64,000 bases of DNA, from positions 1 to 64,000 of the forward strand of contig DATHAL010000053.1 of NCBI GenBank assembly GCA_035296705.1, given 5' to 3'. The notes under the pieces are model-generated. The model did no database searches and was not told where the DNA came from. It saw nothing but the letters and a program-made list of their open reading frames with translations. This document shows, piece by piece, positions 8,156-16,444 of this stretch; within the stretch, counting starts at the first letter, position 1; every line of letters begins with the position of its first letter. Made by a program: the position numbers and the translations under genes. This DNA comes from WHSW01 sp035296705 (GTDB lineage: Bacteria; Actinomycetota; Thermoleophilia; Solirubrobacterales; 70-9).

Positions 8156-8758
8156 TCAAACCTTCCTGAACACCCCGACGACCCGACCGAGGATCTTCGC
8201 GTCGGTGGTCCGGATCGGCTTGTAGGCCTGGTTGGCAGGCTCGAGCCGGACCCGGTCCTTCTCCTTGTAGAAGCTCTTCACCGTCGCCTCGTCGTTGATC
8301 AGTGCGACGACGATCTCCCCGTTGTCGGCGACCTCCGCCGGCCGCACGACGACGAAGTCGTCCTCGAGGATCCCCGCGCCGATCATAGAGTCGCCGCGCA
8401 CCCGGAGGATGTAGTCGCCCATCTCGCCCCCGATCACGTCCGGAACCTCGAGGTACTCCTCGATGTTCTCCTCCGCCAGGATCGGCTCACCGGCGGCGAC
8501 GTGGCCGACGAGCGGTAGCCCCGGCCCCCGCATCGCCTTCTTGGCCCTGCCGACGAGCACCTCGATCGCGCGCGGCTTGGTCGGGTCGCGCCGCAGCAGA
8601 CCGACCTTCTCCAGGTTCGCGAGGTGCGCGTGCACCGTCGAGGAGGAGTGCAGGCCGACCGCCTTGCCGATCTCGCGCACAGTCGGCGGATAGCCGTATT
8701 TGGACGCGTACTTGGAGATGAAGTCGAAGATCTCCTTCTGGCGCTTCGTCAGATCCAC
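8156..8758 (-). CDS. lexA: LexA repressor, SOS regulator and autoprotease
   Basis: 200 residues from the GTG at 8758, chosen because AAGGAG lies at 8773-8768 and the protein then begins DLTKRQKEIFDFI as LexA does; the longest frame (from 8812) would run through the SOS box. N-terminal winged helix (GYPPTVREIGKAVGLHSSSTVHAHL in two parts, residues 21-46), cleavage site Ala89-Gly90, catalytic Ser124 (GDSM) and Lys161 (ATVKS). It represses DNA-repair genes until RecA-stimulated self-cleavage. A matching operator at 8805-8818 indicates autoregulation. Confidence 0.96.
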   Translation of the reverse strand: MDLTKRQKEIFDFISKYASKYGYPPTVREIGKAVGLHSSSTVHAHLANLEKVGLLRRDPTKPRAIEVLVGRAKKAMRGPGLPLVGHVAAGEPILAEENIEEYLEVPDVIGGEMGDYILRVRGDSMIGAGILEDDFVVVRPAEVADNGEIVVALINDEATVKSFYKEKDRVRLEPANQAYKPIRTTDAKILGRVVGVFRKV

Positions 8759-8804
8759 TGGCTTTCGCTCCTTGCGTCTGGTTCGGTCCGCCCTGGTCAT
8801 CGAC

Positions 8805-8818
8805 CAGAACACTTGTTC
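8805..8818 (-). promoter_or_regulatory. SOS box (LexA operator) of lexA
   Basis: On the minus strand CGAACAAGTGTTCT (8818-8805) matches the Gram-positive/actinobacterial LexA consensus CGAACRNRYGTTCG except near the last base. It lies 47 bases upstream of the GTG start of lexA. Confidence 0.85.
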
Positions 8819-8908
8819 GCATAGTAGACCCCCCTCCGGACGGATGCAAGGACTGCAGCCGCGCGTCCGACCTCGCGCGCCACCCGTCTAGAATCGCTCG
8901 TCCCTCAA

Positions 8909-8994
8909 GCGGCCGTGGCGGAACTGGTAGACGCGCAAGGTTGAGGGCCTTGTGAGCCGCAAGGCTCGTGGAGGTTCGACTCCTCTCGGCCGCA
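8909..8994 (+). tRNA. tRNA-Leu (anticodon GAG)
   Basis: GCGGCCG...CGGCCGC acceptor stem with discriminator A at 8994, a long class II variable arm (TGTGAGCCGCAAGGCTCGTG) and T arm GGAGG-TTCGACT-CCTCT. The anticodon loop TTGAGGG (8941-8947) gives GAG. CCA is not encoded. The 3' half is repeated in degenerate form at 18725-18780, making this tRNA the probable integration site of the island between them. Confidence 0.96.
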
Positions 8995-9217
8995 CTCGGA
9001 ATGCCCGGCTAAGGCGGGGTTTTCCCGTTCTGAGATGACGGCGCCGGATTCGGAGCGACGATCGGGGGCCCATTCGGGCCCAATTGGAGCTTTGATGGCT
9101 CCTGCTGGCGAGAAACCTATGCCCCTTTGACAGGCGGGCTAAGTTCCCGCCGACAGGCCGATATCAATCGAGAGATCGGCACTCGTAATCGGGGCCGCTG
9201 ATCCTGCGCGAGATCGC

Positions 9218-10021
9218 TCAGGCACGAGGCTCCTCGGCGACAGTATTCCCCCCGTCAATCGTTATTACCTGGCCGGTCGTATACGAGCTTCCTGGCAGGC
9301 AGAGGGCCGCGACGATCGTCGCGACCTCCTCCGGTCTGCCCGGTCGGCCAACCGGGGTGGCGTTGCCGAAGACGATCTCGTCCGCTGTTGCAGACTCGGT
9401 TTCGATCCAGCCCGGAGCCACCGCGTTCGATGTGACGCCGGAGCGCGCGTGTTCGATGGCGATCGACCTAGTCAGCCCTACGACGCCCGCCTTGGCCGCG
9501 TGATAGGCCACGTCGCCTCGGTAGGCGGCGACCGGGCCAGATACCGAGGCGATGTTGACGATTCGCCCGTAGCCGCGGTCCACCATATGCCCGATTGCGG
9601 CGCGGGACACGCGAAAGGCGGTGGTCAGATTACGCTCGAGCGCAGACCCCCACTGCTCATCCCCGATCGTCTCGATTCCTGCAGCGCTCTGGCGCGATGA
9701 GACCGAGGTCATGCCAGCGTTGTTAACTAGGATCTCGAGCGCGCCGAGCCGGGAGATCGCTTGGTCGACCAGCGCCTCAGCCACGCCAGGCTCGGTGAGA
9801 TCGCCTTCGAAGGCGGCCACGGTCACTGAGCGCTCGGCGAGCTCCCGGCGCCGATCTTGGACCCGCTCGCTCGTCGCTGCAAGCATGACGCTGGCGCCGA
9901 GGGCACCAAGCTGCAGGGCACATGCGAAGCCGATGCCGGAAGCGCTGCCGGCGCCGGTCACGATTGCGCCCTGTCCGGTCAGGTGAAATCCGTCTCGACG
10001 ACCGGATGGTGCCTTATCCAT
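9218..10021 (-). CDS. SDR-family oxidoreductase
   Basis: 267 residues, classical short-chain dehydrogenase: cofactor loop VTGAGSASGIG (about 20-30), NNAG (about 101), catalytic Ser in IASVSG and YHAAK (Tyr/Lys about 177-181), and C-terminal PGSSYTTGQVITIDGG. Typically NAD(P)-dependent 3-oxoacyl, hydroxy or amino-alcohol oxidoreductase; the substrate is not evident. ATG at 10021 (a TTG at 10024 is also possible). It is the last gene of the leftward arm of the island, 122 bases after the kinase-aminotransferase gene, so it probably acts on that enzyme's product, for example a semialdehyde or keto compound. Confidence 0.88.
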   Translation of the reverse strand: MDKAPSGRRDGFHLTGQGAIVTGAGSASGIGFACALQLGALGASVMLAATSERVQDRRRELAERSVTVAAFEGDLTEPGVAEALVDQAISRLGALEILVNNAGMTSVSSRQSAAGIETIGDEQWGSALERNLTTAFRVSRAAIGHMVDRGYGRIVNIASVSGPVAAYRGDVAYHAAKAGVVGLTRSIAIEHARSGVTSNAVAPGWIETESATADEIVFGNATPVGRPGRPEEVATIVAALCLPGSSYTTGQVITIDGGNTVAEEPRA

Positions 10022-10143
10022 CAATCAAGGCGAGCGGTCGCGGCGGCGAACAACGGTCGTCCACCCTGTCGGCTTATCAGATCCGCGAGGGACCCACGCC
10101 TCGAGTCTGCGGGGTGTACCTCGGCACGCGCTAGCGGATCCGC

Positions 10144-12477
10144 TCATGCCGTTTGCGTCAAGGCAACGTCGAGTGCGTCGGCGACGATGGGAGCCTCCGA
10201 CTCGCTGAACGCCAGGGGAGGACGGATCTTGAGCACGTTGCCGTGCTGCCCCGTCGTGCCCACCAGGACTCCGAGGTGGCGCATCCGGTCGCGTACCAGC
10301 CGCGCCCTGCCCCCATCCGGTTCCTTGCTCGATACATCGGTGACGAGCTCGACGCCCAACGCGAGGCCGACGCCCCTTACGTCGCCCACCTCAGGACGCG
10401 CCGCCGTGACGTCTGTGACCGCGCGGCGCAGCCCCTGGCCGGTTCGATTCACTCGCTCGATCACGTTCTCGTCTTCGATCACGTCGAGGACGGCGAGGGC
10501 GGCGGCGGCGCTGACCGGGTTGCCCCCGAACGTGCTGAACAACGTCGCCTGGCCCGGGAGCTGGGAGACGATCGAGCTGCGGGTGATCACGGCCGCGACC
10601 GGATGCCCGTTCCCCATCGGCTTGCCGAGCGTGACGAAGTCGGGAACGAAGCCAAACCGTTCAAAGCACCAAAGTGCCTCGCCGGTCCTGCCGTGGCCAG
10701 CCTGCACCTCGTCGGCAATCCACAGCCCGCCCGCCTTGCGCGTGCTCGCGGCGAGCTCCTGCACGTACCCCGCAGCGAGATCCTGGATTCCATCGCTGGT
10801 GACCAGGCCGTCGAGGATCACCGCGGCGGGCGCGAAGCCCCGCTGCCGCAGACGTTCCAGGGCCGCCACAAAGCCTGAAGGGTCGAGGTCGAGTCCGCGG
10901 TAGGTGTCCGGTGGCCCCCACGTCTCGACGTGCTCGGGGACCGACCCGTCAGCCCAACCCTCGGGCGAGAGCGCCGCGGTGGCCTCGGTGATGCCGTGGT
11001 ACGCGTGCGCCGTGCAGAGGCCACCTGCGCGTCCGGTGACGGCGGTCGCGATGCGCCATGCCAGATCGTTGGCCTCGGAACCAGAGTTGACGAGCAGGAC
11101 CGTGTCGAGCTCTGGCGGACACGTCGCGACGAGGCGCTCCGCCAGCTCGATCGCCGCATGGTGCAGGTAGCGCATGTGAGTGTTGATCCGGCGGCCCTGC
11201 CGGGCGATCGCGGTCGCGACGCGGGGGTGCCCGTGACCCACGCACGGCACGTTGTTGTAGGCGTCGAGGTAACGATCGCCGGCGGCGTCCGTGATCCAGA
11301 CGCCCTCGGCGTCCCAGACCTCGATCGGCTCGTCATAGAAGAGCGGCTCCATGGCCGGTCCGAACGCGGCCGCCCGCCGCGCGGCCAACGACGGGTCCGG
11401 CTGCTGTAGGCCGGTCGCGCCGAGCTGCCGCGCCACCTGGTCCCACCCTGCCGCCTCGATGCTCCTGAGCATCGGCAGGGACAGATTGGTGAACTCCTCG
11501 GCGACTTCCTCGGACTCGTATCCCTGCGCAGCGCGCCACGACTTGATTGCGATCGTCACCGCGCTGCGAGTGGCCCACGCGACTCCGAGGAGCGCGAGCT
11601 CGGTTTCCTCGAGCTCGATCCGGCCTTGATAGCCGTCGAGAACCAGCCGGGCGACGCGAAACAGCTCAGCGCCCTGGCGCCCCGCCGCGACGGAGTCCAG
11701 CACCGACGCGAGGTCGGCGATGAGGGCGGTGTGGCTCATGTCGCCGAAGTCGACGATGCCCGTGATGAAGCCCGCCTCGTCGGTGATCGCGTTGTCCACG
11801 GTCAGGTCGGTATGGGCGACCTGGGCCCGAAGGCGAGGCCAGGCGGGAATCGCTTCCCGCTCGAACTCGTCGAGCACTCTTCCAACCAAGGCGCGGCTAT
11901 CGGCATCGCCGATGTCATCGACCATCGGCCGAACGTCCAACGCATGCTGGACGTCCCAGAGCATCCGGCGCTGCGCGCCGGGATGGTTGAAGCCGCGAAG
12001 CGCCAAGGCCAGCCTCGCTGCCGTCTCACCCCAGGCGGCCAGGGCGAGGTCGGACAGGTTCGCGGCGGCGATCCGGCTGTTGCCTGGCAGGGCGTCATAG
12101 AGGCGCACCCAGTGCTGCGCTTCGCCCTGCTCCCACCTCGCGCGCAACATGCTCGGCTCGTCGCCCGGTCGTGCGGGTCCAGGATCACCGGTTGCAGCCG
12201 GGCGCCAGGGCAGGGCCACGCGGAGACCCGGGTCGGCAATGGTGATGTGCAGCGCTGCAGCGGCTTCCATGTCGAGGACCGCCGGGGCCTCGGAGGGATT
12301 CGACACCTTGAGGACCGCGAGCGGGTGCGCGGACTTGTCGACGAGCGCGAAGGTGCGATCGCGCTCGCTGCCGAGATCGTGCGCGGAGCTCGCGCGGAGG
12401 CCGAAGATCGCCGCGCCGACCTCCACGGCGTCGTCGGCCGTAAGGCTCGGGGGGATGGTCGCCAGCACCGCATCCAT
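10144..12477 (-). CDS. fusion: APH-type kinase plus class III PLP aminotransferase
   Basis: 777 residues in two parts. Residues 1-345 are an aminoglycoside/choline-kinase-like domain with the catalytic loop AHTDLTVDN and the metal site GIVDFGD. Residues 370-777 are a class III aminotransferase fold with NSGSEAND, ADEVQAGHGRTG, and TLGKPMGNGHP, whose Lys (about 619) should hold pyridoxal phosphate. Fused proteins of this kind resemble the paired hydroxylysine kinase and phospho-lyase (or ethanolamine-phosphate phospho-lyase) of eukaryotes: the kinase phosphorylates an amino alcohol and the PLP domain eliminates phosphate and ammonia. That analogy is inference; a plain aminotransferase activity is possible. 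ATG at 12477. Confidence 0.88.
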   Translation of the reverse strand: MDAVLATIPPSLTADDAVEVGAAIFGLRASSAHDLGSERDRTFALVDKSAHPLAVLKVSNPSEAPAVLDMEAAAALHITIADPGLRVALPWRPAATGDPGPARPGDEPSMLRARWEQGEAQHWVRLYDALPGNSRIAAANLSDLALAAWGETAARLALALRGFNHPGAQRRMLWDVQHALDVRPMVDDIGDADSRALVGRVLDEFEREAIPAWPRLRAQVAHTDLTVDNAITDEAGFITGIVDFGDMSHTALIADLASVLDSVAAGRQGAELFRVARLVLDGYQGRIELEETELALLGVAWATRSAVTIAIKSWRAAQGYESEEVAEEFTNLSLPMLRSIEAAGWDQVARQLGATGLQQPDPSLAARRAAAFGPAMEPLFYDEPIEVWDAEGVWITDAAGDRYLDAYNNVPCVGHGHPRVATAIARQGRRINTHMRYLHHAAIELAERLVATCPPELDTVLLVNSGSEANDLAWRIATAVTGRAGGLCTAHAYHGITEATAALSPEGWADGSVPEHVETWGPPDTYRGLDLDPSGFVAALERLRQRGFAPAAVILDGLVTSDGIQDLAAGYVQELAASTRKAGGLWIADEVQAGHGRTGEALWCFERFGFVPDFVTLGKPMGNGHPVAAVITRSSIVSQLPGQATLFSTFGGNPVSAAAALAVLDVIEDENVIERVNRTGQGLRRAVTDVTAARPEVGDVRGVGLALGVELVTDVSSKEPDGGRARLVRDRMRHLGVLVGTTGQHGNVLKIRPPLAFSESEAPIVADALDVALTQTA

Positions 12478-12480
12478 CGG

Positions 12481-12714
12481 CTAGCTTTCGGCGCCGCCCA
12501 TGGGGATCCGCACGCCGCGCTCGGCGGCGCCGTCGGCCGCCCGCTCATAGCCGGCGTCGGTGGCGCCGGAGCGGACCAGCTCGGCGGCGGTCTCGAGCTC
12601 CGGTACGAGGACGCGGTCGGGGCCGATGCCCGGCACCCGCTCGCGCACGGCGGCCAGCGCCGCCGCCATCGAGACGTGGTCCTCCTGCATCGCGCTCGTC
12701 GGCAGGCTGATCAT
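12481..12714 (-). pseudogene. histidine ammonia-lyase C-terminal remnant
   Basis: The 77-codon frame from the ATG at 12714 opens with SLPTSAMQEDHVSM, a near-exact copy of the conserved block close to the C terminus of histidine/aromatic ammonia-lyases, followed by a helix (AAALAAVRERV) and a tail (VLVPELETAAELV). The other 400-plus residues, including the MIO-forming Ala-Ser-Gly, are absent: the gene starts in the middle of the domain 7 bases after the GntR stop. It ends 3 bases before the kinase-aminotransferase start. Most likely a deletion remnant kept in an operon; a functional short protein is less likely. Confidence 0.7.
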
Positions 12715-12721
12715 GCCGCGT

Positions 12722-13444
12722 TCAGTCCCCGTCAACCCGATGCGGGACGGACTCGTAATTCTCGGCAAGTAGCTTTTCGGTGGTCCGCAGATTGGCGATC
12801 AAACTCTCGACAGCCTCCTCGACTTCGGCGCCCATGACAGCGTCAAAGATCCGCCGATGCTCGGCGACAAACAGGTCAGGCGCCGGGCGCACGCCGGCGG
12901 CCAACCTGACGTAGCGCTCGGCGGCGGCCCAGAGCTGGCGGATCACGTGCATCGTCCAAGAGGAACCTGCGGGCTCGTAAAGGGCGAAGTGAAACGCCTG
13001 GTGAGCCCGATAGGCCTCAGCCTGGCGGTCTGCCGCGAACCGTTCCTCCATGCGGTCCAACGCGGCGGCTGCGACTTGCAGGTGTTCGTCTGTGAGCTTG
13101 GGGATCGCCAGCTGCACCGCGTGCTGCTCGAGCACGACACGGGTTTCGTATATGTCCCTCATGTCGGCGATGGAGATCTCTGCGACCCGCGCGCCTCGGT
13201 TCTGCTCGGTCTTGACGAGGCGTTCGGCCTCGAGGCGTTGGAGCGCCTCGCGGATTGGGATGAAGCTGACGCCATGCTCGGCGGCGAGCCGACTCAAGAT
13301 CAGCCTCGAGCCTGGCGGGTAGACGCCAGCGAGGATCCTCTCCCGAATCGCGGCTTGCACTCGGTCCACGCGCGATCCGGCCACGCCATCGGGTGCAGTC
13401 GGCGCGTCGCTGCTGATTTTTGACATTGGGGGGTTGGAGGTCAT
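12722..13444 (-). CDS. GntR-family regulator, FCD (FadR) type
   Basis: 240 residues: winged helix at about 25-90 (IRERILAGVYPPGSRL, IPIREALQRLEAERLV) and an all-helical FCD effector domain with the metal-binding pattern of Asp/His residues (YETRVVLEQHAVQLA, HQAFHFALY, VAEHRRIFDAVM). FCD regulators usually sense organic acids or amino acids and repress the adjacent catabolic genes. The start at 13444 overlaps the ABC ATPase stop (ATGA); an internal ATG at 13426 is also possible. The duplicated ATATGAT elements at 15952 and 16022, between the two divergent arms of the island, are the obvious candidate operators. Confidence 0.9.
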   Translation of the reverse strand: MTSNPPMSKISSDAPTAPDGVAGSRVDRVQAAIRERILAGVYPPGSRLILSRLAAEHGVSFIPIREALQRLEAERLVKTEQNRGARVAEISIADMRDIYETRVVLEQHAVQLAIPKLTDEHLQVAAAALDRMEERFAADRQAEAYRAHQAFHFALYEPAGSSWTMHVIRQLWAAAERYVRLAAGVRPAPDLFVAEHRRIFDAVMGAEVEEAVESLIANLRTTEKLLAENYESVPHRVDGD

Positions 13445-14217
13445 TCCATGTGATCCAAGAACTGGCGAGTCCGCGAGTGCTTCGGGGAGCCGAAGAAACG
13501 ATCCGGCGTGGCGCGCTCGATAACGAGGCCCTGATCCATCATCACCATCTCCGAGGCGATGCCCCGCGCGAAGTCGAGCTCGTGGGTAACCACGATCATC
13601 GTCATTCCCGCCTTGGCCAGCTCCTCGATGACGTCGAGGACCTCGCGTACGAGCTCGGGGTCAAGTGCCGAGGTCGGTTCGTCGAACAGCATGACCTTCG
13701 GCTCCATGACGAGTGCCCTGGCGATCGCCACGCGCTGTTGCTGGCCGCCCGAGAGCTCCGAGGGATACGCATGGGCGCGCTCGGCGAGTCCGACACGCGC
13801 GAGCATTTCGTCAGCGCGCTCCCTCGCCTCGTGGCGACTCAGGCCGCGCACCGTCACAAGCGCAGTCTGGACGTTGCCTTCGGCGGTCAGATGTGGAAAC
13901 AGGTTGAAGCGCTGGAAGACCATGCCGATATTGGCCCGCTCGCGAGCAAGCTGGCGCTCCCGCGTGAATGCGATCCGTCCGCGGATTTCGCCGATCGGCT
14001 CCCCCTCGAGCCGAATTTGCCCTTCGTCTGAGGCCTCGAGAAGAGCCAGGCAGCGAAGAAATGTGCTCTTCCCGGATCCCGACGGACCGATGATCGCCTT
14101 GACCTCCCCGCGCCCGACCGTCAGGTCCACCTCCTTGACGACTGCCTGTCCCTCATAGATCTTCGACACGCCCGCCGCTTCCAGCACGGGAACGGTTGTC
14201 ATCCCGGAGCTCGTCAT
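13441..14217 (-). CDS. amino-acid ABC transporter ATP-binding protein
   Basis: 258 residues from the ATG at 14217, which overlaps the permease stop. Walker A GPSGSGKSTF, Q-loop MVFQRFNLFPHL, signature LSGGQQQRVAIARAL, Walker B VMLFDEPTSALDPE and the H-switch VVTHEL are all present, in the arrangement of the polar amino-acid (GlnQ/HisP) subfamily. Energises the importer formed with the permease and lipoprotein encoded just upstream in the operon. Confidence 0.95.
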   Translation of the reverse strand: MTSSGMTTVPVLEAAGVSKIYEGQAVVKEVDLTVGRGEVKAIIGPSGSGKSTFLRCLALLEASDEGQIRLEGEPIGEIRGRIAFTRERQLARERANIGMVFQRFNLFPHLTAEGNVQTALVTVRGLSRHEARERADEMLARVGLAERAHAYPSELSGGQQQRVAIARALVMEPKVMLFDEPTSALDPELVREVLDVIEELAKAGMTMIVVTHELDFARGIASEMVMMDQGLVIERATPDRFFGSPKHSRTRQFLDHME

Positions 14218-14963
14218 CCGGCGCCCTCCGCCCGGACGCCGGGCGCCTCCGTTCGTGTCCGCGGAAGGCCCCAGCGCCGCCCGGCCCGCGTACGCCACTC
14301 GTAGCGACGCTCGAGGCGCATCTGAATGACCATCAGGATGCTGACGATGACCAGGTAGTAGGTCGCCGCGGCCGCGTAGAACTCCGCGTACCGGAACGTC
14401 GCCGAGATGTTCTGCTGCGCGACGGTCAGGAGCTCCTGAAGGGAGATGACCGACGTGAGGCTCGTGAACTTGAGCATGGTGATCAGCTCATTGCCGGTCG
14501 GCGGGATCGCGATGCGGATCACCTGAGGCAGGACGATCTTTCGCATCGACTGGACGGGCGTCATTCCCAGGGCCTTCGCGGCGAGGCGCTGCTCAGGATC
14601 GACCGACAAGAGCGCGGCCCGAATGATCTCCGCCATGTACGCGGCTTCTGCCAAGGACAGGCCGATGAAGCCCGCAAGGAACGGGGTGAACCAGTCCTCA
14701 GTGAGGGCCGGGATGAGCTGGGGCAGGGCGTTCCAGATCAACAGCAGCCACAACAGCGTCGGAATCGCCCTGAAGATCCACGCGTAGACGCCGGACAGCG
14801 CTCGCAGCGGAAACGCCCTACTGGTCCGCATCAGCGCAAGCACGAAGCCGAGGACCGTTGCCGCCACCTGCGAGGCGAGGGCGAGCGTGATCGTCAGGAA
14901 GGCTCCGTGAAGGAACTCACTAGACGTCAGTGCGTCCCAGTAGATCCCTGAATCGAACTCCAT
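14214..14963 (-). CDS. amino-acid ABC transporter permease
   Basis: 249 residues, about five membrane helices (FLTITLALASQVAATVLGFVLALM; LLWLLLIWNALPQLIPAL; YYLVIVSILMVIQMRL). The EAA-type loop (AAKALGMTPVQSMRKIVLPQ) and EAAYMAEIIRAALLSVDPEQ are typical of HisM/GlnP-like permeases of polar amino-acid importers. The ATG at 14963 is the first start with a hydrophobic N terminus behind it; longer frames upstream run into the lipoprotein gene. A single permease gene implies a homodimer. Confidence 0.93.
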   Translation of the reverse strand: MEFDSGIYWDALTSSEFLHGAFLTITLALASQVAATVLGFVLALMRTSRAFPLRALSGVYAWIFRAIPTLLWLLLIWNALPQLIPALTEDWFTPFLAGFIGLSLAEAAYMAEIIRAALLSVDPEQRLAAKALGMTPVQSMRKIVLPQVIRIAIPPTGNELITMLKFTSLTSVISLQELLTVAQQNISATFRYAEFYAAAATYYLVIVSILMVIQMRLERRYEWRTRAGRRWGLPRTRTEAPGVRAEGAG

Positions 14964-14994
14964 TGTCGGCGGACCGCCCAGAGCTCGGCCGGCG

Positions 14995-15915
14995 CTAACC
15001 CTCCTTCGCCTCGATCGGCTTGTCGACCGCGATCCCTTCCGCTGGCATCGCGCTCGCCTCGGCGAACTCCTGCAGCTGACCGCTCTTCTCGAGTTCGGAG
15101 AGCGCGTCATAGAGCTTCTCACCAAGCTCGGGATTGTCCGGCTTGTAATAGACGCCGAACGTCTCGGCATCCGGGAATGTGTAGGCGATCTCGAAGACTC
15201 CGGGCTGCTGCTGTTCACGCGCCGCGACGTCGATGTCCTGGGTGATCGCGGCGTCGGCGCGGCCGGAGGCCACCTGCTGGATCGCGTCGTTGAACTTGTC
15301 GTAACCCTGAACGTTCGATGCCTCGAGGCCGTTGGCCTCGTTGTCATCCGAGATCTGTTGAGCCAGGCGCAGCAGATTGCTGCCGGTCTGTGAGGTCACC
15401 GTCTTTCCGGCGAGGTCTTCCGGTGATGAGATGTCCCCGGGGTTGCCGGCGGGCACCATGATCACGGACGCCGTCTCCTGCAGCGGGACGGCGCTGAACG
15501 TTTTTGTGCGTTCGGGGTCGATGAACAAGCCGGACCAGGCCACGTCGCAGCGACCTGAGTCGAGCGCGGGCAGGATGCCACTGAAGGAGGTCTCCTGGAA
15601 GACCGGCTCGACGCCCCAGATCTCGGCAACGGCCTTCGCGGTATCGATGTCGAACCCGATGTACTCGCCGTTCTCGTCGAAGCTCTCGAGCGGTGGATAC
15701 GAGGGGTCGGTGCAGACCGTGAACTCCCCGTCGTTGACCAGCTCAGCAGGCGGCGAGACCGACTCCGCGGCCGTGGTCTCCTCGGACGGCGAGTCGGTCG
15801 CGCTGTCGCTCGAGTCATCGTCCCCGCAGCCAGCGACCATCAGCGCCCCCGCAACCGCGATCACACCTAGCCGGGTCGCGCCGGCACCCTGAAACAGTCT
15901 CAGTCCAGCAAACAT
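14995..15915 (-). CDS. amino-acid ABC transporter substrate-binding lipoprotein
   Basis: 306 residues. Signal peptide with lipobox VAGCGDDD (Cys about 30) then an acidic Ser/Thr linker and a SBP_bac_3 domain: FTVCTDPSYPPLESFDENG, YIGFDIDTAKAVAEIWGV, RCDVAWSGLFIDPERTKTF, and LAGKTVTSQTGSN. This family binds polar amino acids and relatives such as opines or sulfonated amines; the ligand cannot be told from sequence. It is the first gene of the leftward operon, with a good ribosome binding site (GGAGAGGAG) ahead of the ATG at 15915. Confidence 0.93.
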   Translation of the reverse strand: MFAGLRLFQGAGATRLGVIAVAGALMVAGCGDDDSSDSATDSPSEETTAAESVSPPAELVNDGEFTVCTDPSYPPLESFDENGEYIGFDIDTAKAVAEIWGVEPVFQETSFSGILPALDSGRCDVAWSGLFIDPERTKTFSAVPLQETASVIMVPAGNPGDISSPEDLAGKTVTSQTGSNLLRLAQQISDDNEANGLEASNVQGYDKFNDAIQQVASGRADAAITQDIDVAAREQQQPGVFEIAYTFPDAETFGVYYKPDNPELGEKLYDALSELEKSGQLQEFAEASAMPAEGIAVDKPIEAKEG

Positions 15916-15951
15916 AATCGCTCCTCTCCGTGCGACAAACCGGGGCCGACG

Positions 15952-16030
15952 TTATATGATATTTCCTACCGGTGTCAAGCCCACGCCCAGCACCAGTAGC
16001 CGAGCGGGTGGCCAGCGGATTTTATATGAT
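15952..16030. promoter_or_regulatory. divergent promoter region with duplicated TTATATGAT elements
   Basis: The 124 bases between the two divergent arms contain TTATATGAT at 15952-15960 and again at 16022-16030, 70 bases apart in direct orientation. The first is extended to ATATGATAT, which has ATAT/ATAT dyad symmetry. They lie 37 bases from the lipoprotein start and about 10 from the TauE-like start. As the only AT-rich words in the region they could be -10 elements, operators of the GntR regulator, or both. Confidence 0.4.
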
Positions 16031-16039
16031 GTCCTCCCG

Positions 16040-16444
16040 ATGGAGGGGCTCGCGGCTACAGGGAACGGAACTCCGACACGGGCCGAGCTGTCGTGGAAGC
16101 TGATCCTCGCCATCGGGCTCGTGGGCGGCTTTCTCTCGGGCCTTCTCGGGATCGGCGGCGGCACCGCGATGGTTCCCCTCCTCGTTCTCCTCGGCGGCCT
16201 TTCACAGCGCGAGTCCCACGCCACCAGTCTCGCGGCGATGATTCTCATCGCCGCCGCCGCGTTGGTTGTCTACGGGGGCGCGGGGCGCGTCGACGTTCTC
16301 TCCGCGGTCGCTCTTCTTCTCGGTTCTCTGGTCGGAGCGCGACAAGGTGCCCACCTGCTGTCCAAGGCACCCGAGCGAACCTTGAAGGCCAGTTTTGGGG
16401 TCTTCCTGCTTATCGCCGCCGCCCTGCTGGCCTTTGAGCAATGA
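16040..16444 (+). CDS. half-size TauE/SafE (TSUP) permease, first subunit
   Basis: 134 residues from the ATG at 16040. Four hydrophobic segments; GLLGIGGGTAMVPLLVLLGG and SHATSLAAM are the repeat motif of the TSUP family (TauE/SafE), whose full-length members have about 250 residues made of two such repeats. Here only one repeat is present and a second one is encoded by the next gene, overlapping by ATGA. Members export sulfite, sulfoacetate or other organic anions. A two-protein transporter is inferred. Confidence 0.85.
   Translation: MEGLAATGNGTPTRAELSWKLILAIGLVGGFLSGLLGIGGGTAMVPLLVLLGGLSQRESHATSLAAMILIAAAALVVYGGAGRVDVLSAVALLLGSLVGARQGAHLLSKAPERTLKASFGVFLLIAAALLAFEQ

Noticed and set aside
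8888..9073. 61-codon minus-strand frame across the tRNA-Leu gene
   Set aside because: It is the antisense of the tRNA; the peptide (RGVEPPRALRLTRPSTL) is a common false frame seen wherever leucine tRNAs occur.
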